Source of the DNA: Punica granatum
Taxonomy: Eukaryota > Streptophyta > Magnoliopsida > Myrtales > Lythraceae
DNA length: 64,000 nt
Direction of reading: 5' to 3'
Assembly: GCF_007655135.1 (NCBI RefSeq)
Contig: NC_045132.1
Location: forward strand, 4,960,001 to 5,024,000
Shown in pieces: positions 1-16,379 of the stretch; position 1 is the stretch's first letter; each line of letters opens with the position of its first letter. The notes beneath the pieces are model-generated. The model was not told the origin of the DNA. It worked only from the letters and a program-made list of their open reading frames with translations, and ran no database searches. The position numbers were made by a program, and so were the translations under genes.

Positions 1-924
1 AATAGCAATTGCTTATAAAATAATAATAAGTGATTAGAAATCTTTCTTAATGTTTCTTTTTGATAAATTTTCTTCATTTACAATAATAATTAATATTATT
101 TGATTTCTTTATAACATACTAATTTATTAAAAATTTACGATTGTACCTCTATCTAATAGGGTGTGATATAACTTTATATATATATATATATATCTATTAA
201 TCTATTAATTACTACAAATTGGAGAAGAAAGTAAGTTTGTCTAACTTTTCTCTTCCAAAAATACCCATAAAAAATAACAAGACTAATTAACAACCATTAG
301 ATGTGTGGAAGTTTAAGTGTAATTATGTAATTTGAATTCTTTTGTAACTACCAACTCGGCTTATTTGGTTACAAATTTTTTTTAACTCTACTCTACTTAT
401 TTTCAATTCAACAACACAATTATTATTATTTTCATTTTTCACCAATTTTTTTAACCATTCAATTTAATTTTTAATATTAAATTTTCTTAATTATTCATTA
501 CTTTTTTCACAAAACAACACAATCATTACTTTATCTCAACTATTCATTATTTTTTCACACTTTTTCTCATAATTCAACAACGTAATCATTACAAACCAAT
601 TAAAACCAAAATTTAACTTTACTGAACTCTAGAACCAAACACAACCCACAATTATCTCTTGCTCTCTCTCTCTTCTCTTTCCTAACAAATCCTCTCATTC
701 TCTCTTATTTCTCTTCCCTCAACATAATAGTATACCTTTTTTTATAATAACTCTTTCAAAATCGGTAATTTTGACAAGTTAACATATGTAGCATTGGATT
801 ATAAGTTAGCATCTTGAATATATAATGCATATACGAAAAAAATCTACAATATTTCGCATGCATGGGATTTAATTTTAGAACAAAAATTGTTTTTATTTTA
901 CGTGTGGGGGCAGTCACGCTCTAG
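1..924 (+). mobile_element. Helitron-like debris, block 1
   Basis: AT-rich DNA with no coding potential. Near its right edge is a short GC-rich stretch ending in CTAG at 921-924, followed by T and a TA-rich run. Two further blocks downstream end the same way (CTAG at 1399-1402 and 2225-2228). The repeated 'GC-rich motif, about 10 nt, CTAG|T, TA-run' pattern resembles the 3' ends of non-autonomous plant Helitrons. The left boundary is not visible in the window. Confidence 0.35.
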
Positions 925-1402
925 TGTATGTATATATATACATATTACTTATATTAAAAAGGGGTTTAGTGGTGTAATATTTACTTTTCGCTATTCCCCT
1001 TAGTAAGATAACCGCAAAAATTATGAGGCATTAGATTTAACAATATATTATAAATTCTGCTTTACTTATAACCACCCATTACAACTTCTTTCACAATTCT
1101 CTCTCCTTCTGTCTCCTCTCTCTTTCTCTCTCTCCACCACTGGCGTTACCTTTCTCTTCCACACTTTCAAAATTTAACTTTTTCATTATTAAGTTCATTA
1201 CTTAATTTTAAAAGTAATAATTTTTTCTCATTTTTACATTAAAAATATATGTACATGTTTAGATTATGAAAGTATTTGACACTGTTGTAGTGATTAGAAA
1301 ATGAAAAAAATTACTTCAAAAGGTGTGTCGCGCATGTGTGAATTTTGTAATGTGTAATCTTAATTTATTAATTCCGCGCATAGCGCAAGTCTTCGTGTCT
1401 AG
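925..1402 (+). mobile_element. Helitron-like block 2
   Basis: Starts in a TA-rich run just after the CTAG of block 1 and ends with a GC-rich palindrome-like stretch (around 1374-1390) followed by CTAG at 1399-1402. CT-rich sequence lies at 1100-1135. No ORF. Assigned by the shared terminal pattern only. Confidence 0.35.
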
Positions 1403-2228
1403 TATATATATGTATATATAGTAATGTCCCATGCAATTAATATAGTTATAGAAGTAAATGTTTACTAATATAAGGCAAAATCATCAATATCTATGAAATA
1501 AATGAGGCTAGAAAGGTAAATATTTATTGAAATAAATTAAAGAGGTTAATATCTAAATAATATTTATTTCAACATCTAATTTAAATTTAATTTGATTTAA
1601 AAGTAACAAAATTAGAAAAGAAACTTTACTTGAATTGATTTATGTAGGTATTTTTACCCTTATTATGATAAATTTTAATTGTAAAAAGTGAATTTACAAT
1701 TAATATGTTAACTGTACAATCTATAAACAGAATAAAACTTATAAATATGAAGTTCAATATATTATTAGACTATTGCAATATAGATCTCTTATTTTTATGT
1801 AGATATTAATTTATGAAGGTATTTTTTGCCTCGATCATGACAATTTTAAATTTCCAAGTAATGGGTTAAGTATTTATTAACGAACTAAAAGTTATAAATA
1901 TAGAGTTCAATATATTATAATATTGCAATCAAAATCTCCTATCCTTTTAAATTTATGTTTGAAAAATTTATTTTAGCAAATTAAATTTATATCATATAGA
2001 ACAAATTAATTATTTTATGTGCAAACGAATTATAAAATATAATTATATATACTTTGGATCTTGCATAGTTTATGAAAACTTCTTTATTAAAAGTGAAACT
2101 GTAATTAAATTTGATAAATATAAAAATTCTCCACATGCAAAAAATAATTATAATCACATTTAAAGCAAAATGTTCAATAAATCTTTGTAGGAAATTTTCC
2201 GTGCAACACGCGGGTGAAAGAAGACTAG
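1403..2228 (+). mobile_element. Non-autonomous Helitron-like element, copy A
   Basis: The right end carries an imperfect hairpin (CCGTGCAACACGCGGG, about 2199-2214), a ~10-nt spacer and CTAG at 2225-2228 followed by T, the classic Helitron 3' architecture. The left end is a TA-rich run. Internal sequence, including the motif agaaaggtaaatatttattg and a later agaaaagaaactttact, recurs in reverse complement at about 45.2-46.1 kb, so this is a family with at least two copies in the window. No Rep/helicase ORF, so non-autonomous. Confidence 0.5.
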
Positions 2229-2896
2229 TATATATGTATATAAATATATAAATATATAGACTTACTCCGAAAAAGAGGTACAAAAAATATTATTCTATTA
2301 ATTTTGTTTTGTGTACCACTTTTTTCTTTTTTTGTTAGCACCACTCCTCCCTTTTGTAGGCGAAAAAAATCTGCATTTTTACAATCCAGTAAATGAAAGT
2401 TTTGCATGTTATGTAGATTACTGATAGTATAGTGGCACAATTTTTTTTTTTGGGTATTTTAAACTGATTTTGCAATCTCGGGGAAAGAAAAAGTATACTT
2501 CGGAGGACATATGAAGGCAACGAAGAACAATATAAGACTTAAACGAATGCACAATTTTTTTCTTGACATTTTGAGTGGCACAATACCAACACTGGCAACC
2601 CATTTACACCATCCTTAAACTCACTCACCAAACCAACCATTTTTTTCCATGATAACAACAGATGATTCCACTTTCCAACTGATTCCAAACCTCGTCGTGG
2701 CATAAAAGAATTCCTGCTGTATTCATTCGCTCTTCTAAATTCCGAAAGATTTGCACCCCCTTTGATTTGAGTTTTCAAGAGATTGCAGGTGATTTATACA
2801 ATGTATAGTTTTGACAGAGTCGAGATCCCGATGAGAATTCCCGGCATTTCATGAGGGCTGCTTCGATTCGAGCAATGAAAACTGCCGGGGTTTATC
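2229..2896. other. CDPK 3' flank / 3' UTR
   Basis: About the last 300 bases (2560-2896) read as mixed-composition 3' UTR of the minus-strand CDPK gene. The remainder is AT-rich. No separate gene is supported. Confidence 0.4.
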
Positions 2897-6737
<3,841 letters not shown>

Positions 6738-6895
6738 GTTGTCGGATAGAGAGAGGGAGGGGGAGGGAGAGTTTCAGAGGTTTTGAGGGGTCGAATTGGA
6801 ATCCATTGCAGGTTTTAATACCGAAGCCGGAGGAGCGTTGAGACGTTCAATCTCCGGAGAATTAACTGGGAATGAATTGAAAATGGCGATGGCGA

Positions 6896-6930
6896 GGGGG
6901 GGAGAGAGAGAGAGAGAGAGAGAGAGAGGA
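6896..6930. repeat. (GA)n microsatellite in CDPK 5' leader
   Basis: A GA run on the plus strand, so CT-rich on the transcribed minus strand, about 170-190 bp upstream of the CDPK start codon. CT-rich leaders are common in plant 5' UTRs. Confidence 0.8.
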
Positions 6931-7061
6931 AGGTTGAGGGAAGAAGGGAAGAAGGAGGGAGGAGGATGGCGATGGTGGTCAAACCGACTGGTAACCAAAA
7001 TGTGAACAAAAACTGTTTCTCATTGGTTCCATGCTGGCGTGCAGTGTAATTTTTTTTTCCA

Positions 7062-7070
7062 TTATATATA
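7062..7070 (-). promoter_or_regulatory. Candidate TATA box for CDPK gene
   Basis: On the minus strand this reads tatatataat, about 325 bp upstream of the CDPK start codon and just before the CT-rich leader. Position and composition fit a TATA box, but no transcript evidence is available here. Confidence 0.35.
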
Positions 7071-7749
7071 GTTATAAACAAAATTATACTTAATGTCCAA
7101 GCTGGGATTTTTCAGCAAGTTAAGAACAGAAAAAAAAAAAACTCCCTTTTTTTTCCATAAACCTGTTCGTGTTTTTTTACTCATCCGTGACCCAATCAAA
7201 ACGATTTCCTTTGCAAATTTTTCATCGTGATCTTGATTCCGATGATAACAATTCCATGATGGACAAGATGGTTCGTAAGGAATTCCCACGTCGATTCAAT
7301 TAAAGAGAGACATGATGATCTACTTAACAGTAATGATAACACGGTCGATCTGAAAACAAGAATAAATAGTATTAATTATACCACGTCACATTGATAACTA
7401 ATTAATGACCTATTAAAAATCAAAGATGTGTCAAAGAAAAGTATTATATGAAGTTGAGATTGGCACAACATTTGGGAAATTCAAGGATGTTGTGGCCCAG
7501 ACATTAAATTCACATGAGCAATAAGACTTCATGCATGTGTTATATCTAGTGAAGAAAAGTAAAGGAAATTGAGCAAATATTAGAAAATTCCGCAATTAAT
7601 TTAAGAAGGTCAATTATGACCTTTTTTGAACGCGTCAAACCTATAATCTAGAAGTTATCAACCCCAGTCAGTTTAATTATGCTGTTAAGACAACAATTTC
7701 AAGCTAACTTGTTATAAAGCTCGCGCATTGCAAGGGCACTAACGGTTGT
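7071..7749. other. Intergenic, no gene seen
   Basis: AT-rich spacer upstream of the CDPK gene. Short ORFs lack family resemblance. Nothing else recognised. Confidence 0.5.
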
Positions 7750-8150
7750 TGATCCACTAAAACATAATTCGGATAAAAGTAAATTTATACTTATTATAGA
7801 ACGTTCAAATTATACAAAACATGAACTGAGAATTGGTTATGGGCGATTTACTATTTACGTGATCATGAAGTAAACACAACATAAATTTACTTTTATAATT
7901 TTTTATCTCGAATTTTTAACAATCCGTTAAAGCACAATTCTGATAAGATTATCTTTATAAACTTATAAAAGCATGATTAGATCATACAAAATATGAACTA
8001 AGAATTGGTTATATATGATTTACTGTCTATGTGATAATGAACTAACATAATATAAATTTACTTTTATAATTATTTTTATCTCGAATTTTTAACAATCCGC
8101 TAAAATACAATTCTGATAAGAATATCTTTAAAGACTTATTAAAGCATGTT
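7750..8150. repeat. ~172-bp diverged tandem repeat, about 2.3 copies
   Basis: Similar segments start near 7751, 7921 and 8094, each with an 'aatccgctaaaa-acaattctgataag' type core. Between cores, 'agaattggttat', 'gatttact' and 'ataaatttacttttataatt' recur in order. Copies are diverged, so this is an old duplication. Confidence 0.7.
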
Positions 8151-11129
8151 CATCCATGTTCATCTTTAAAGACTTATTAAAGATATGTTCATCCATATCT
8201 TTAAAGACATGAATTACTTTTTATTGGATTTTGAAAGAAAAATGCAAAACCAATTACTACTTGTGAATATTCATCCATATTAAATACAAAGACTCAAAGA
8301 GTTAGTTAATGAAAATACCCGAAAAGCCGATGTGGAAGGCTTTGGTAAATTGAATGAAGGGCATTGTATCGTGCAATGTGAGGCCTCGATTTGACGAAAA
8401 TGCGCCATGTCAGCATTTATACAATTTTAAAAATAAATAAGAAAAAAGTCATTACAATATCACATGTTTTCTCATAAAATAACTTGATACCAACTTTTTT
8501 CGGTCTAAACTTGATACCAACTTTGCTATACCATAGAAATTTTACCAAGAAAATATAACAAAAATTGTATATAGAGTCATTTATTTAATTATGGTTATAC
8601 AAAATTCAAGTACTCCTTATATAGAAAAAATGATATTACAAAAATAGAAAACTATACTAAAAAGAAAAGAATATAAAATATGCAAAATTTAATAACAGAT
8701 TAGACATTTACCTACTTTTATGCAACTTTATAGATCCCTAGTGTGAAAGTTGTCTAAGTTTCAATAAATTATCATTAGATAATTTACCAATTTTGTAGTT
8801 TTATTCGTAATAAGGGTATATGTGAAAAAAATAATTGAAAGAAAGATGGTGTTGAGAAGGAAAAAAATAAAAGAAGGGAAGAAAAAATAGGTCTAAAATG
8901 CAACAAATAATGAAAAAAAGGAAAAAAATTCAAAAAATAAAACATGAAAAAGGAAAATAATAATAAAAATGAGAAAAGTTAAATGATGAGGTTTGAACAC
9001 AGGAAAATGAGCACAATTAACAATATCTTTACCACTAAAGTACAGATAAACTTATGCTCAATTCTTACATTCTTAAATTTTTCTAATTACTTTTTCGGAA
9101 CTAAATACAAGAATATGAAGAGACCATCATTGAGAGGTTCTAAACTTGTAAAACTGCTGATATGACAAAATATTATTATATGAATCGAAGCCTCCTATTC
9201 CACGATATTAAGGAGCCAAAATTAAATACCAATAATACTAGATTTGCAGTAAAACAATATATAAGCAGACTTCAAAACTTATGTCACACGCAATATGACC
9301 GGGATTCGATAGCACTGCAAGTGCAGGAAAACTACTCATTAGCAAATGTATATGTCCCTAGCTTAAATCCATATGTTTCTTTTCGAGTTTTCTTGTGGTG
9401 TTGGTTGATTATGTATTATTTTTATGGGAGAAATAATTATATTTAAACTAGATACCATATGAAACATTATGGCCTCAATAATAATCTCTCTCCATATATA
9501 TGCACATAATTTGTAATAAATCCTGAAAAAATTATGGACTATATCTATTTGTATTTTCTTATCAAAATATTGAAGTAAAAATAAGTCTATGAATAATGGG
9601 GTTGAATTATTTTTTCGGTCGAATGTAGAGCATTCTTTTTTTTCCTTTGGGTTGAGAGGTTGTACATTTTTTTGGGTTAAATGAACCTATTTTCTTAGGC
9701 ATATTTGCTTAAGCAATAGCTTTCTTACTTTCCTTTTTTTTTAACGTCATTTTACTTTCCTAATTTTTTTTACCACCATTCACTTTCCTAATTAAGATAT
9801 ACATAAGTAATGCATGACACAGTTATCTTATTTTCAATAAATTAATTACTCTCATATTTTGCACGATAACATGAAAGAACAAGAGGGAGAACTAAGGGGT
9901 AGTCTCCCCTAAACCTTTGACGCTCAAAGTAAATTTATGTATTATTATTAATATTCAATTTTTGATAAAAATTTTCTATGCTCGTCACCCTAATCCAAAG
10001 AAATTACCATCACATATATCTCCTCAAAGAACTTGTCCTCCTTCGTCCAAATCCTACTTCCATACTTGATGGCACAGACATTTTATCCCAAATAATACTT
10101 GGTTCTTTTGCCCATCATGTAGTATTTGTGTATCAGCTTTAAGTTATTCGTAAATGGCCAACTTCAGTGAACTTTTTCTCTTGCCTTGATGAAAGAAATT
10201 ACAAGATATATGCAAGTAACACAACAATTCCTCCCCCTGGAGGAGATCTCAAAGTTGCCTATAATATATCTATAAAAGGATGAATTTTAAAAGGATAGAT
10301 TTTGTTGTTCATTTAATTTATGTTTTTGTTCTTGGTGCATTAATTTTATTTATTAATGAAATACAACTAATAGCGAGATCACTGTATCAATTAATATACT
10401 TGAATGTTGCTATATCTTTGCAATAAAATTCAAAATCTGGCTCATAATGGCATGCATTGTGATTTACACTATATCCAAGACTAATTCGATATGAATGAGA
10501 TTTTGAATTATGAAGATTTTCAGGTACACCATTTAGTAGAATTTAGCGTTTTTTTTATTAGGCTTGAGTTGAGAATACTATTGTTGATGTAAAAGTGATG
10601 AAACATAATTTTCGAAAAAATAAGCATTATTTTTTTAATAAACTAAAATGTATAAGAGAAAACGATTCATTAAACTTGATGGAATCAAAATTGATATTTG
10701 TAGAAGATAATAAGAAGAAATACTTTCGATAAGTAGTTAATCTATTAGAAAAATCACATTTTCAGTCACTAAATTGTCCAAACTATGATTTTCATATAGT
10801 TTAGCAAACATTATTTCTACTTATAAATCACTAAAAGAAGTGCTTACCTAATCTCTACCACTCTCTCATATGGACTCTTAATTACATCTTAGTTATGTGT
10901 ATCTTAGCTCATTATTGAAATAAATAGATGTAAATAAGATGGACATGGTCTTCCCAAATAATCACATTCCAAGACATATATATGATTGAGATATGGAAGA
11001 CATCTACAATTTTATATGTATTGTGTTTTATATATTGACTACAATTCTCAATTAATTCCACCTCCATAGAAAGTCTAATTTTATTTAATCACAAGCGGGA
11101 AAAAGGGTGGAATCTTAAAAGAATATGTG
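8151..11129. other. Gene-poor AT-rich spacer
   Basis: No supported gene. A short local direct/inverted repeat built on 'atctttaaagac' and 'gttcatcc' lies at 8150-8215. Two adjacent small ORFs (8983-9165 and 9162-9446) have no recognisable domain and lie in very AT-rich DNA. Confidence 0.45.
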
Positions 11130-11139
11130 TTACCTGTAG

Positions 11140-12739
11140 CCCCTATAGTTAGGTTTACTTGAAAATCCACGTGATATGAACTTAGACCTAATAATTTTCC
11201 CTAATACTTTTACAGAATCAATCCCTCTCCCTATAACATTGAATCTTGGTTTACTAACCTAGATTTCTAGTATATCCTTAAGTACCTTTTGAATGTTGTA
11301 TGGATCTACTCTAAGAAATCAATTAGACAATTTTTTTATACTCAAAATGAGATGGTAATTGCAACGTAACTGAAACATAACTTCGGTTTAGGAAATCCTC
11401 TAATCATAAGTTACAAACATGGACCAATTGATTATTAATTTCAAGCAAGTTAAGCTAAGACTATTAACTTCCTAATGCAAAATTAAACTAACCAACTAAT
11501 CAACAGAATCAACTATCAACATCAAGTCGAGCTACAAGCAACAAACAACAAGTAAGCTAACAAATATATAACAAACACCTCCAATCCTAGATCTCACATT
11601 GTCCTCAATATTACAAGCAAGCAATTGAATGTTGACAATAAAATATACAAGTCAAAAGTACTCCCTAGATTATCAAGGTGGCTGAACTTGCTATTGTGTT
11701 GCTTTCACATTTTCACTCTTCATCCACCTCTCCAATTTCAGCTGTAGCTCCATCTTTACCTATCCCACTCAAAAAATTATTTTTATCATAATTTCCTTTA
11801 AAAAAATAGGTATACTATCAACAGCACAAGAATGAATAATAACTGGCGTGATTCTATACAAAGCATTATTAATAAACACATAATTGAGTGGCACGAGTTT
11901 GCCCCTAACAAAGACAATACCTTTTCATTGATACATGTTGTTCATATAAAACTCTGTTACTATAGGAATCACAACATTAAGTTGCTCATAGAGACAAGTC
12001 AACCTCTTTTTACTATCTCATCCGTAAATTCATTCATGTAAGCATCATCAAAGTAAAAAAGAAGAAGGTGAGTGGAATATCATTCCTACAAGGACTGATT
12101 AAAACATTCATTAACTATTAAAATTAGAACAATCCACTTTTCTCTAGATAATCGAAAGAGTGGATTAAACTAAATCGATAAATATAAACTAAAAATGTCA
12201 ATTGAAATGAATCTATAGTTAACAATTTCCCGTAATTCTTCTTATAGATTCGATGTCGCTTCTTGTATCATTGAATCTCAGTTTACTAACCCAGGTTTTT
12301 AATATCTCCTTAAACACCTTCAGAATGTCATAAATACGCACTCCAATGAATCGAGTCAATTACTCCACTCCAAGGTAATTAACTAGTGGGAATCGATTGA
12401 GAATCAACCGTTATTCCTACCTAATTCGATTTGATATATTCCTATCCTCCTCGCGGATTATTCCTCTTTCCCAGTAAGAACTAAACTTAGGTTATTCGAT
12501 CATATCAATTGGTGGTCAATCAATTGAAATTATTCAAAATAAGATACGAATAAGCAAATCAATTGAATTCAATTAACATAAAAGAAAGTTCACAAATCTA
12601 TAATAAAATTCTAGATTTCATTGTAGCCCAAGAAAATAGGTTTAGCTCCTGATCGATGGAGTTACAATCCAATTACTAGAAGAAAACATTTATATGATAG
12701 CAAAATTAGAAGAAAAATAAAAAGAGAAGGAATTGTAGC
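11140..12739. repeat. Degenerate transposon-like region with two related ~150-bp blocks
   Basis: Blocks at about 11190-11340 and 12230-12375 share a long diverged text: 'ttgaatctnngtttactaacc', then 'atctccttaa-acaccttnngaatgt', then 'caatgaatc'. Both are in the same orientation, ~1.04 kb apart. The second copy lies immediately left of the solo LTR, which appears to have inserted into this older repetitive DNA. No coding potential. Confidence 0.55.
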
Positions 12740-12744
12740 CCAGT
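12740..12744. repeat. Left target-site duplication of solo LTR
   Basis: ccagt immediately before the TG terminus; identical to 15601-15605. Confidence 0.85.
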
Positions 12745-13685
12745 TGTAACGACCCGAAATTTCAGCTGGATTTTCCCTATATTTCCTCGATATCCATTAC
12801 CGCATAACTATTCGCCTAGAACTGGCTTTCCATAAATTCTCAAAAATATAAAACCAATCTGGTAAGCTCTAATATGTATATACATCTCAAAAGAGAGAAA
12901 TTTTTTTTTCTCAATCAATCACTAAACTAAACTAAATAAAAATTTCAGGTCGTAATATATTCAAATACACTCTATACAAAAAAATACTTATCAAATAACT
13001 AAGGTTCCTACCTAGTCCTCCGAGCTGATCCCCAATATCAAAAGAGTTCTCCTGTGCTGCTAATCTAGCTCCTAACTCATCTGAAAAACATATGCAGAGT
13101 GTGAGCTGCATCTCAGTGAGTACTAAATTCCAAAGCAAAATGAATTATTATCAAACAAATATTTAATTGAAAACAAACAAATATTCAAATAAATAATAAA
13201 ATCACATTCAATGCAACTATCAACTCACCGCACACATAATATATAAATATATATACACACAAACTATATTAATAATTTTATCCAATATAGTAACTAAATT
13301 AAGTCCTACGAATGAATACACATAACTCTTCCAATCATTTCTCTAATATCCAATATCACATAAACATCAAATATCCATTCATTAGCATTCCATAGAAACT
13401 CACAACACAATCACTTGACATATTCAACTCTAACAACAACACGGTTTTCACAGAACAACTTCAGACAATCTCAACAATATCACATCTCCAGCACTCTCAC
13501 ATCTCCAACAATCATAGCAGATAAACAATATACAATACAACCAATCAATATAGCCATAGGGTTGCATCTCCTCGCAACAGAGTTATGACGATACCGTGAC
13601 CCCGCACATCTCATTCATATAATCCTCAATTCCCAATATCCATGTCTCATAAGCGGGGGCTGCCCATTATCCTCCGGCAGTAGGA

Positions 13686-13836
13686 GTCTAGGCGTCTATT
13701 TTATATCCCGCCGGATCAGCAGTCTAGACGTCCATTTTTGTATCCCGCCGGATCAGAGGTCTAGGCGTCCCTTTTTATATCCCGCCGGATCAGCGGTCTA
13801 GGCGTCCTATTTATATACTGCCGGATCAGCGGTCCC
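13686..13836. repeat. 36-37-bp tandem repeat inside the solo LTR, about 4 copies
   Basis: Units begin gtcta(g)gcgtc at 13686, 13722, 13759 and 13796, and each contains ccgccggatcag. The array is GC-rich against AT-rich surroundings. Each unit includes a 'ttttatatcccgcc' stretch, so it repeats a TATA-like sequence as well. Confidence 0.85.
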
Positions 13837-14155
13837 ATGGCTATAATCAAACAACAATCACAAGCATAAACAATCGCAACCATGCCATCGCACCTCATAT
13901 ATCATCATACACAAGCACAATCTCAATCACATTACAATGGTACCACATTATCATCACATATCTCATACACAATCAAAATATACAATCACACTGCATATCT
14001 CAAATCAAAGTAAACATAAACGGACAATATCTCTCAAGTCAATTCATACAACATAGCAAGACCGATTTCTTAATCTCTAACTATCATAATATTCTTCCTA
14101 AATAATTTATATAACTATAATACATCATTTTACAAGGAAAAAGAGTACTCACGTA

Positions 14156-14180
14156 ATATATATATATATATATATATATA
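14156..14180. repeat. (TA)n microsatellite
   Basis: Uninterrupted TA dinucleotides inside the solo LTR. Confidence 0.85.
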
Positions 14181-15600
14181 TCATTTCACAATAGAATGAA
14201 GTACTCACAAAGACCCCAAAAAAAAGATAGCTCAATGGGTCGAGCCTTTCGGATGTATAGTCTCGGTCTCCTCAACCCCTATTAAGTTCAAGCATAAATG
14301 TTAGATAATACGCTAAATAAGAGTATAGATATACATCAGCTCAACTCCTTGTTACTACATTGATATAGTTATAACATTAGATGTTCCTAATTAACAAGTG
14401 CCTTTCCCTCTCTCTTTCGGTTTCTGACAACCCTCTAAATGGGGCACGATGCAAAATGATATGTATATGCATAACTCAAAGCATAGAAATGACACTTCAA
14501 TTGGCTTAAGAATATTGATTGACCAAGCAAAAGCAATTTAACGTTAGAGAACAAGCTCAACTCTTTACTCCGTAACCAACACAACATCCATTTCAATGTT
14601 ACTTCCATCAAGAATAGCTCAAATTTTCAGCTGATTCATCCACTTGATAATCATATAACCAACTCAATTCAAGACGGTAGAGCGCAGCAACAACCACTTT
14701 CCTATCTACATCTTGCCATCTACTTACCTCATACTATAAAACAATAATTCCTAACTTCCAACTCTTCCCTTGAACTTCACAATAGGCAACCTCAATTAAA
14801 CCCACGATAAAATTTCTATGTGGAAACACTCCCCAAAGTTGAAATTGAATTTGCCATTATTAGGAATTATTTGACCAACCTCTAATTTGCAATTCTAAAA
14901 AAAAACAAGATATATACATATATATATATGTATACATACGCCTGCACATATATATACCCATACAAGATATATGCATATATATCTATATACATACAGCCGC
15001 ACATATATATATATACACATACATACTTCCTAGAAGGCATGGATTGATCTTAAGAGCTTACTCCTCTAGTTGTTTAAGTAAAGTTCAACATAAAACAACC
15101 CATATCAGCCACATGCAAGACAATCCAAAGAACAAATAGAAAGTAGACAAACAAACACAACAAAGATAACTATTTCAGCTTGAACATACCGAACCATGTT
15201 GAGTATCTGAGTAAATGCAAGTTTCAGCTTCAATTCTACGATTTCCTTCCCATATCTTGACTCTCCCTACTTCATTTCCCTCAATTCTCCTCTAACTTGC
15301 ACCTTAGCTCTCTCTCTCTCTCTCTCTCTCCCTCCCTTTCTCCCCCTCTGTTCTTCTCTGTTCCTTTCGGTTTTTTTTTTCAGCATAAAAACAGAGCAAG
15401 GAAGAAAATGGGAGAAGTCAATGGCGGTGGGTTTGCTGGGGGAGGATGGAAGGCCACGTGGGGCCTCTTGCTACCCATTTCTTTCTTTTTTTTTTTCTTC
15501 TTTTTGGTTCCAGTAAATGTGTATCATATATATATGTATATCTATAAGCATGTAAATATATGTATGCTATTTGAATATAAAAAAAATGTCGGATCTCACA

Positions 15601-15605
15601 CCAGT
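15601..15605. repeat. Right target-site duplication of solo LTR
   Basis: ccagt immediately after the CA terminus; identical to 12740-12744. Confidence 0.85.
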
Positions 15606-16379
15606 CTTCTAACTCGATCCACGCCCGTCTTCTCCTCGAAATTCTCCTTAGCTTGGGTGTGTCTTTCTTGTTGTTTTCTCCTATGTGCTGAGTTGTCTCT
15701 CCATGCTTTTACACAGTATAGCACATGAAACGTTATATTAAATGTCAATAGGATTCGATGAATGTAATCATTCATCTAATAAGTGTCAATCCTTGAGATT
15801 AGTGCTTTTGTTAACTGATAATATCAATCTTCATTGATCCAATTGACATCAATTCTTTCATATGTTATACCCTTGACTATTCATCCCTATTCCTATTGAC
15901 TTTAATCCCTAATCTCTCTCTTTATGTAATCCCATTTTTGTTCGAACTTCTTCTTCCAGTGGATACCCAAGATCCATACCATACAAGATTCCCTCGAACC
16001 GATCATTGAACCACATTATAGGCCCCAGGCTTCTACATTATACTTCACATCATGGACAAAATAGACGTATTTGACACCACCTGACTCCATGAATCGTACT
16101 ATTTTATTGAAATTTAAGCCTTGGAAATCTCTATGAGAACAACTCCACGGTGGCTTGAAGCTCCCCCAAATTGTACAGGAGGTTAATGAGTTTTTAGGTG
16201 ATGTTCCCTGACTCGAATAGTAGACTAGTCTTGAAGCAACCCTCCTAACCTCGAAGAGACTCCATTGGCTCTTTGTGCGACCTATCGCAAGGAGCGCATG
16301 GACAATGATTCTCACGTTTTCTTTCTGTAAAAGAGAGAAAGGGAATGAGTAGATGAACTCATATTGAATGCAACCTAAA
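15606..16379. other. Intergenic, no gene seen
   Basis: Moderate-complexity DNA between the solo LTR and the first copy of the duplicated segment. The minus ORF 16016-16315 has no recognisable domain. Confidence 0.45.

Larger units (their letters stand above)
12745..15600 (+). mobile_element. Solo LTR (2,856 bp), probable Ty3/gypsy-type
   Basis: Begins TGTAACGACCC and ends GGATCTCACA, giving canonical TG...CA LTR termini. It is flanked by a perfect 5-bp target-site duplication, ccagt, at 12740-12744 and 15601-15605. No gag, protease, integrase or RT sequence lies inside or next to it, so this is a solo LTR left by recombination between two LTRs of a full element. It contains a 36-37-bp tandem array (13686-13836), TA microsatellites (14156-14180 and around 14900-15020), and near its 3' end a CT-rich tract followed by a T-rich run. 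The 36-codon-scale ORFs inside (for example 15297-15728) read through low-complexity CT repeats and are not genes. Superfamily assignment is inference, because no internal domain remains. Confidence 0.9.

Noticed and set aside
8983..9446. Two adjoining small ORFs as a gene
   Set aside because: AT-rich, no domain, no supporting splice sites or codon bias; likely chance.
11190..12375. The two related ~150-bp blocks as an LTR pair
   Set aside because: Blocks are too diverged and short, lack TG...CA ends, and enclose no gag-pol sequence.
15297..15728. 143-aa ORF with Ser/Leu repeats
   Set aside because: It is inside the solo LTR, reads through (CT)n and poly-T, and crosses the LTR end into flanking DNA.
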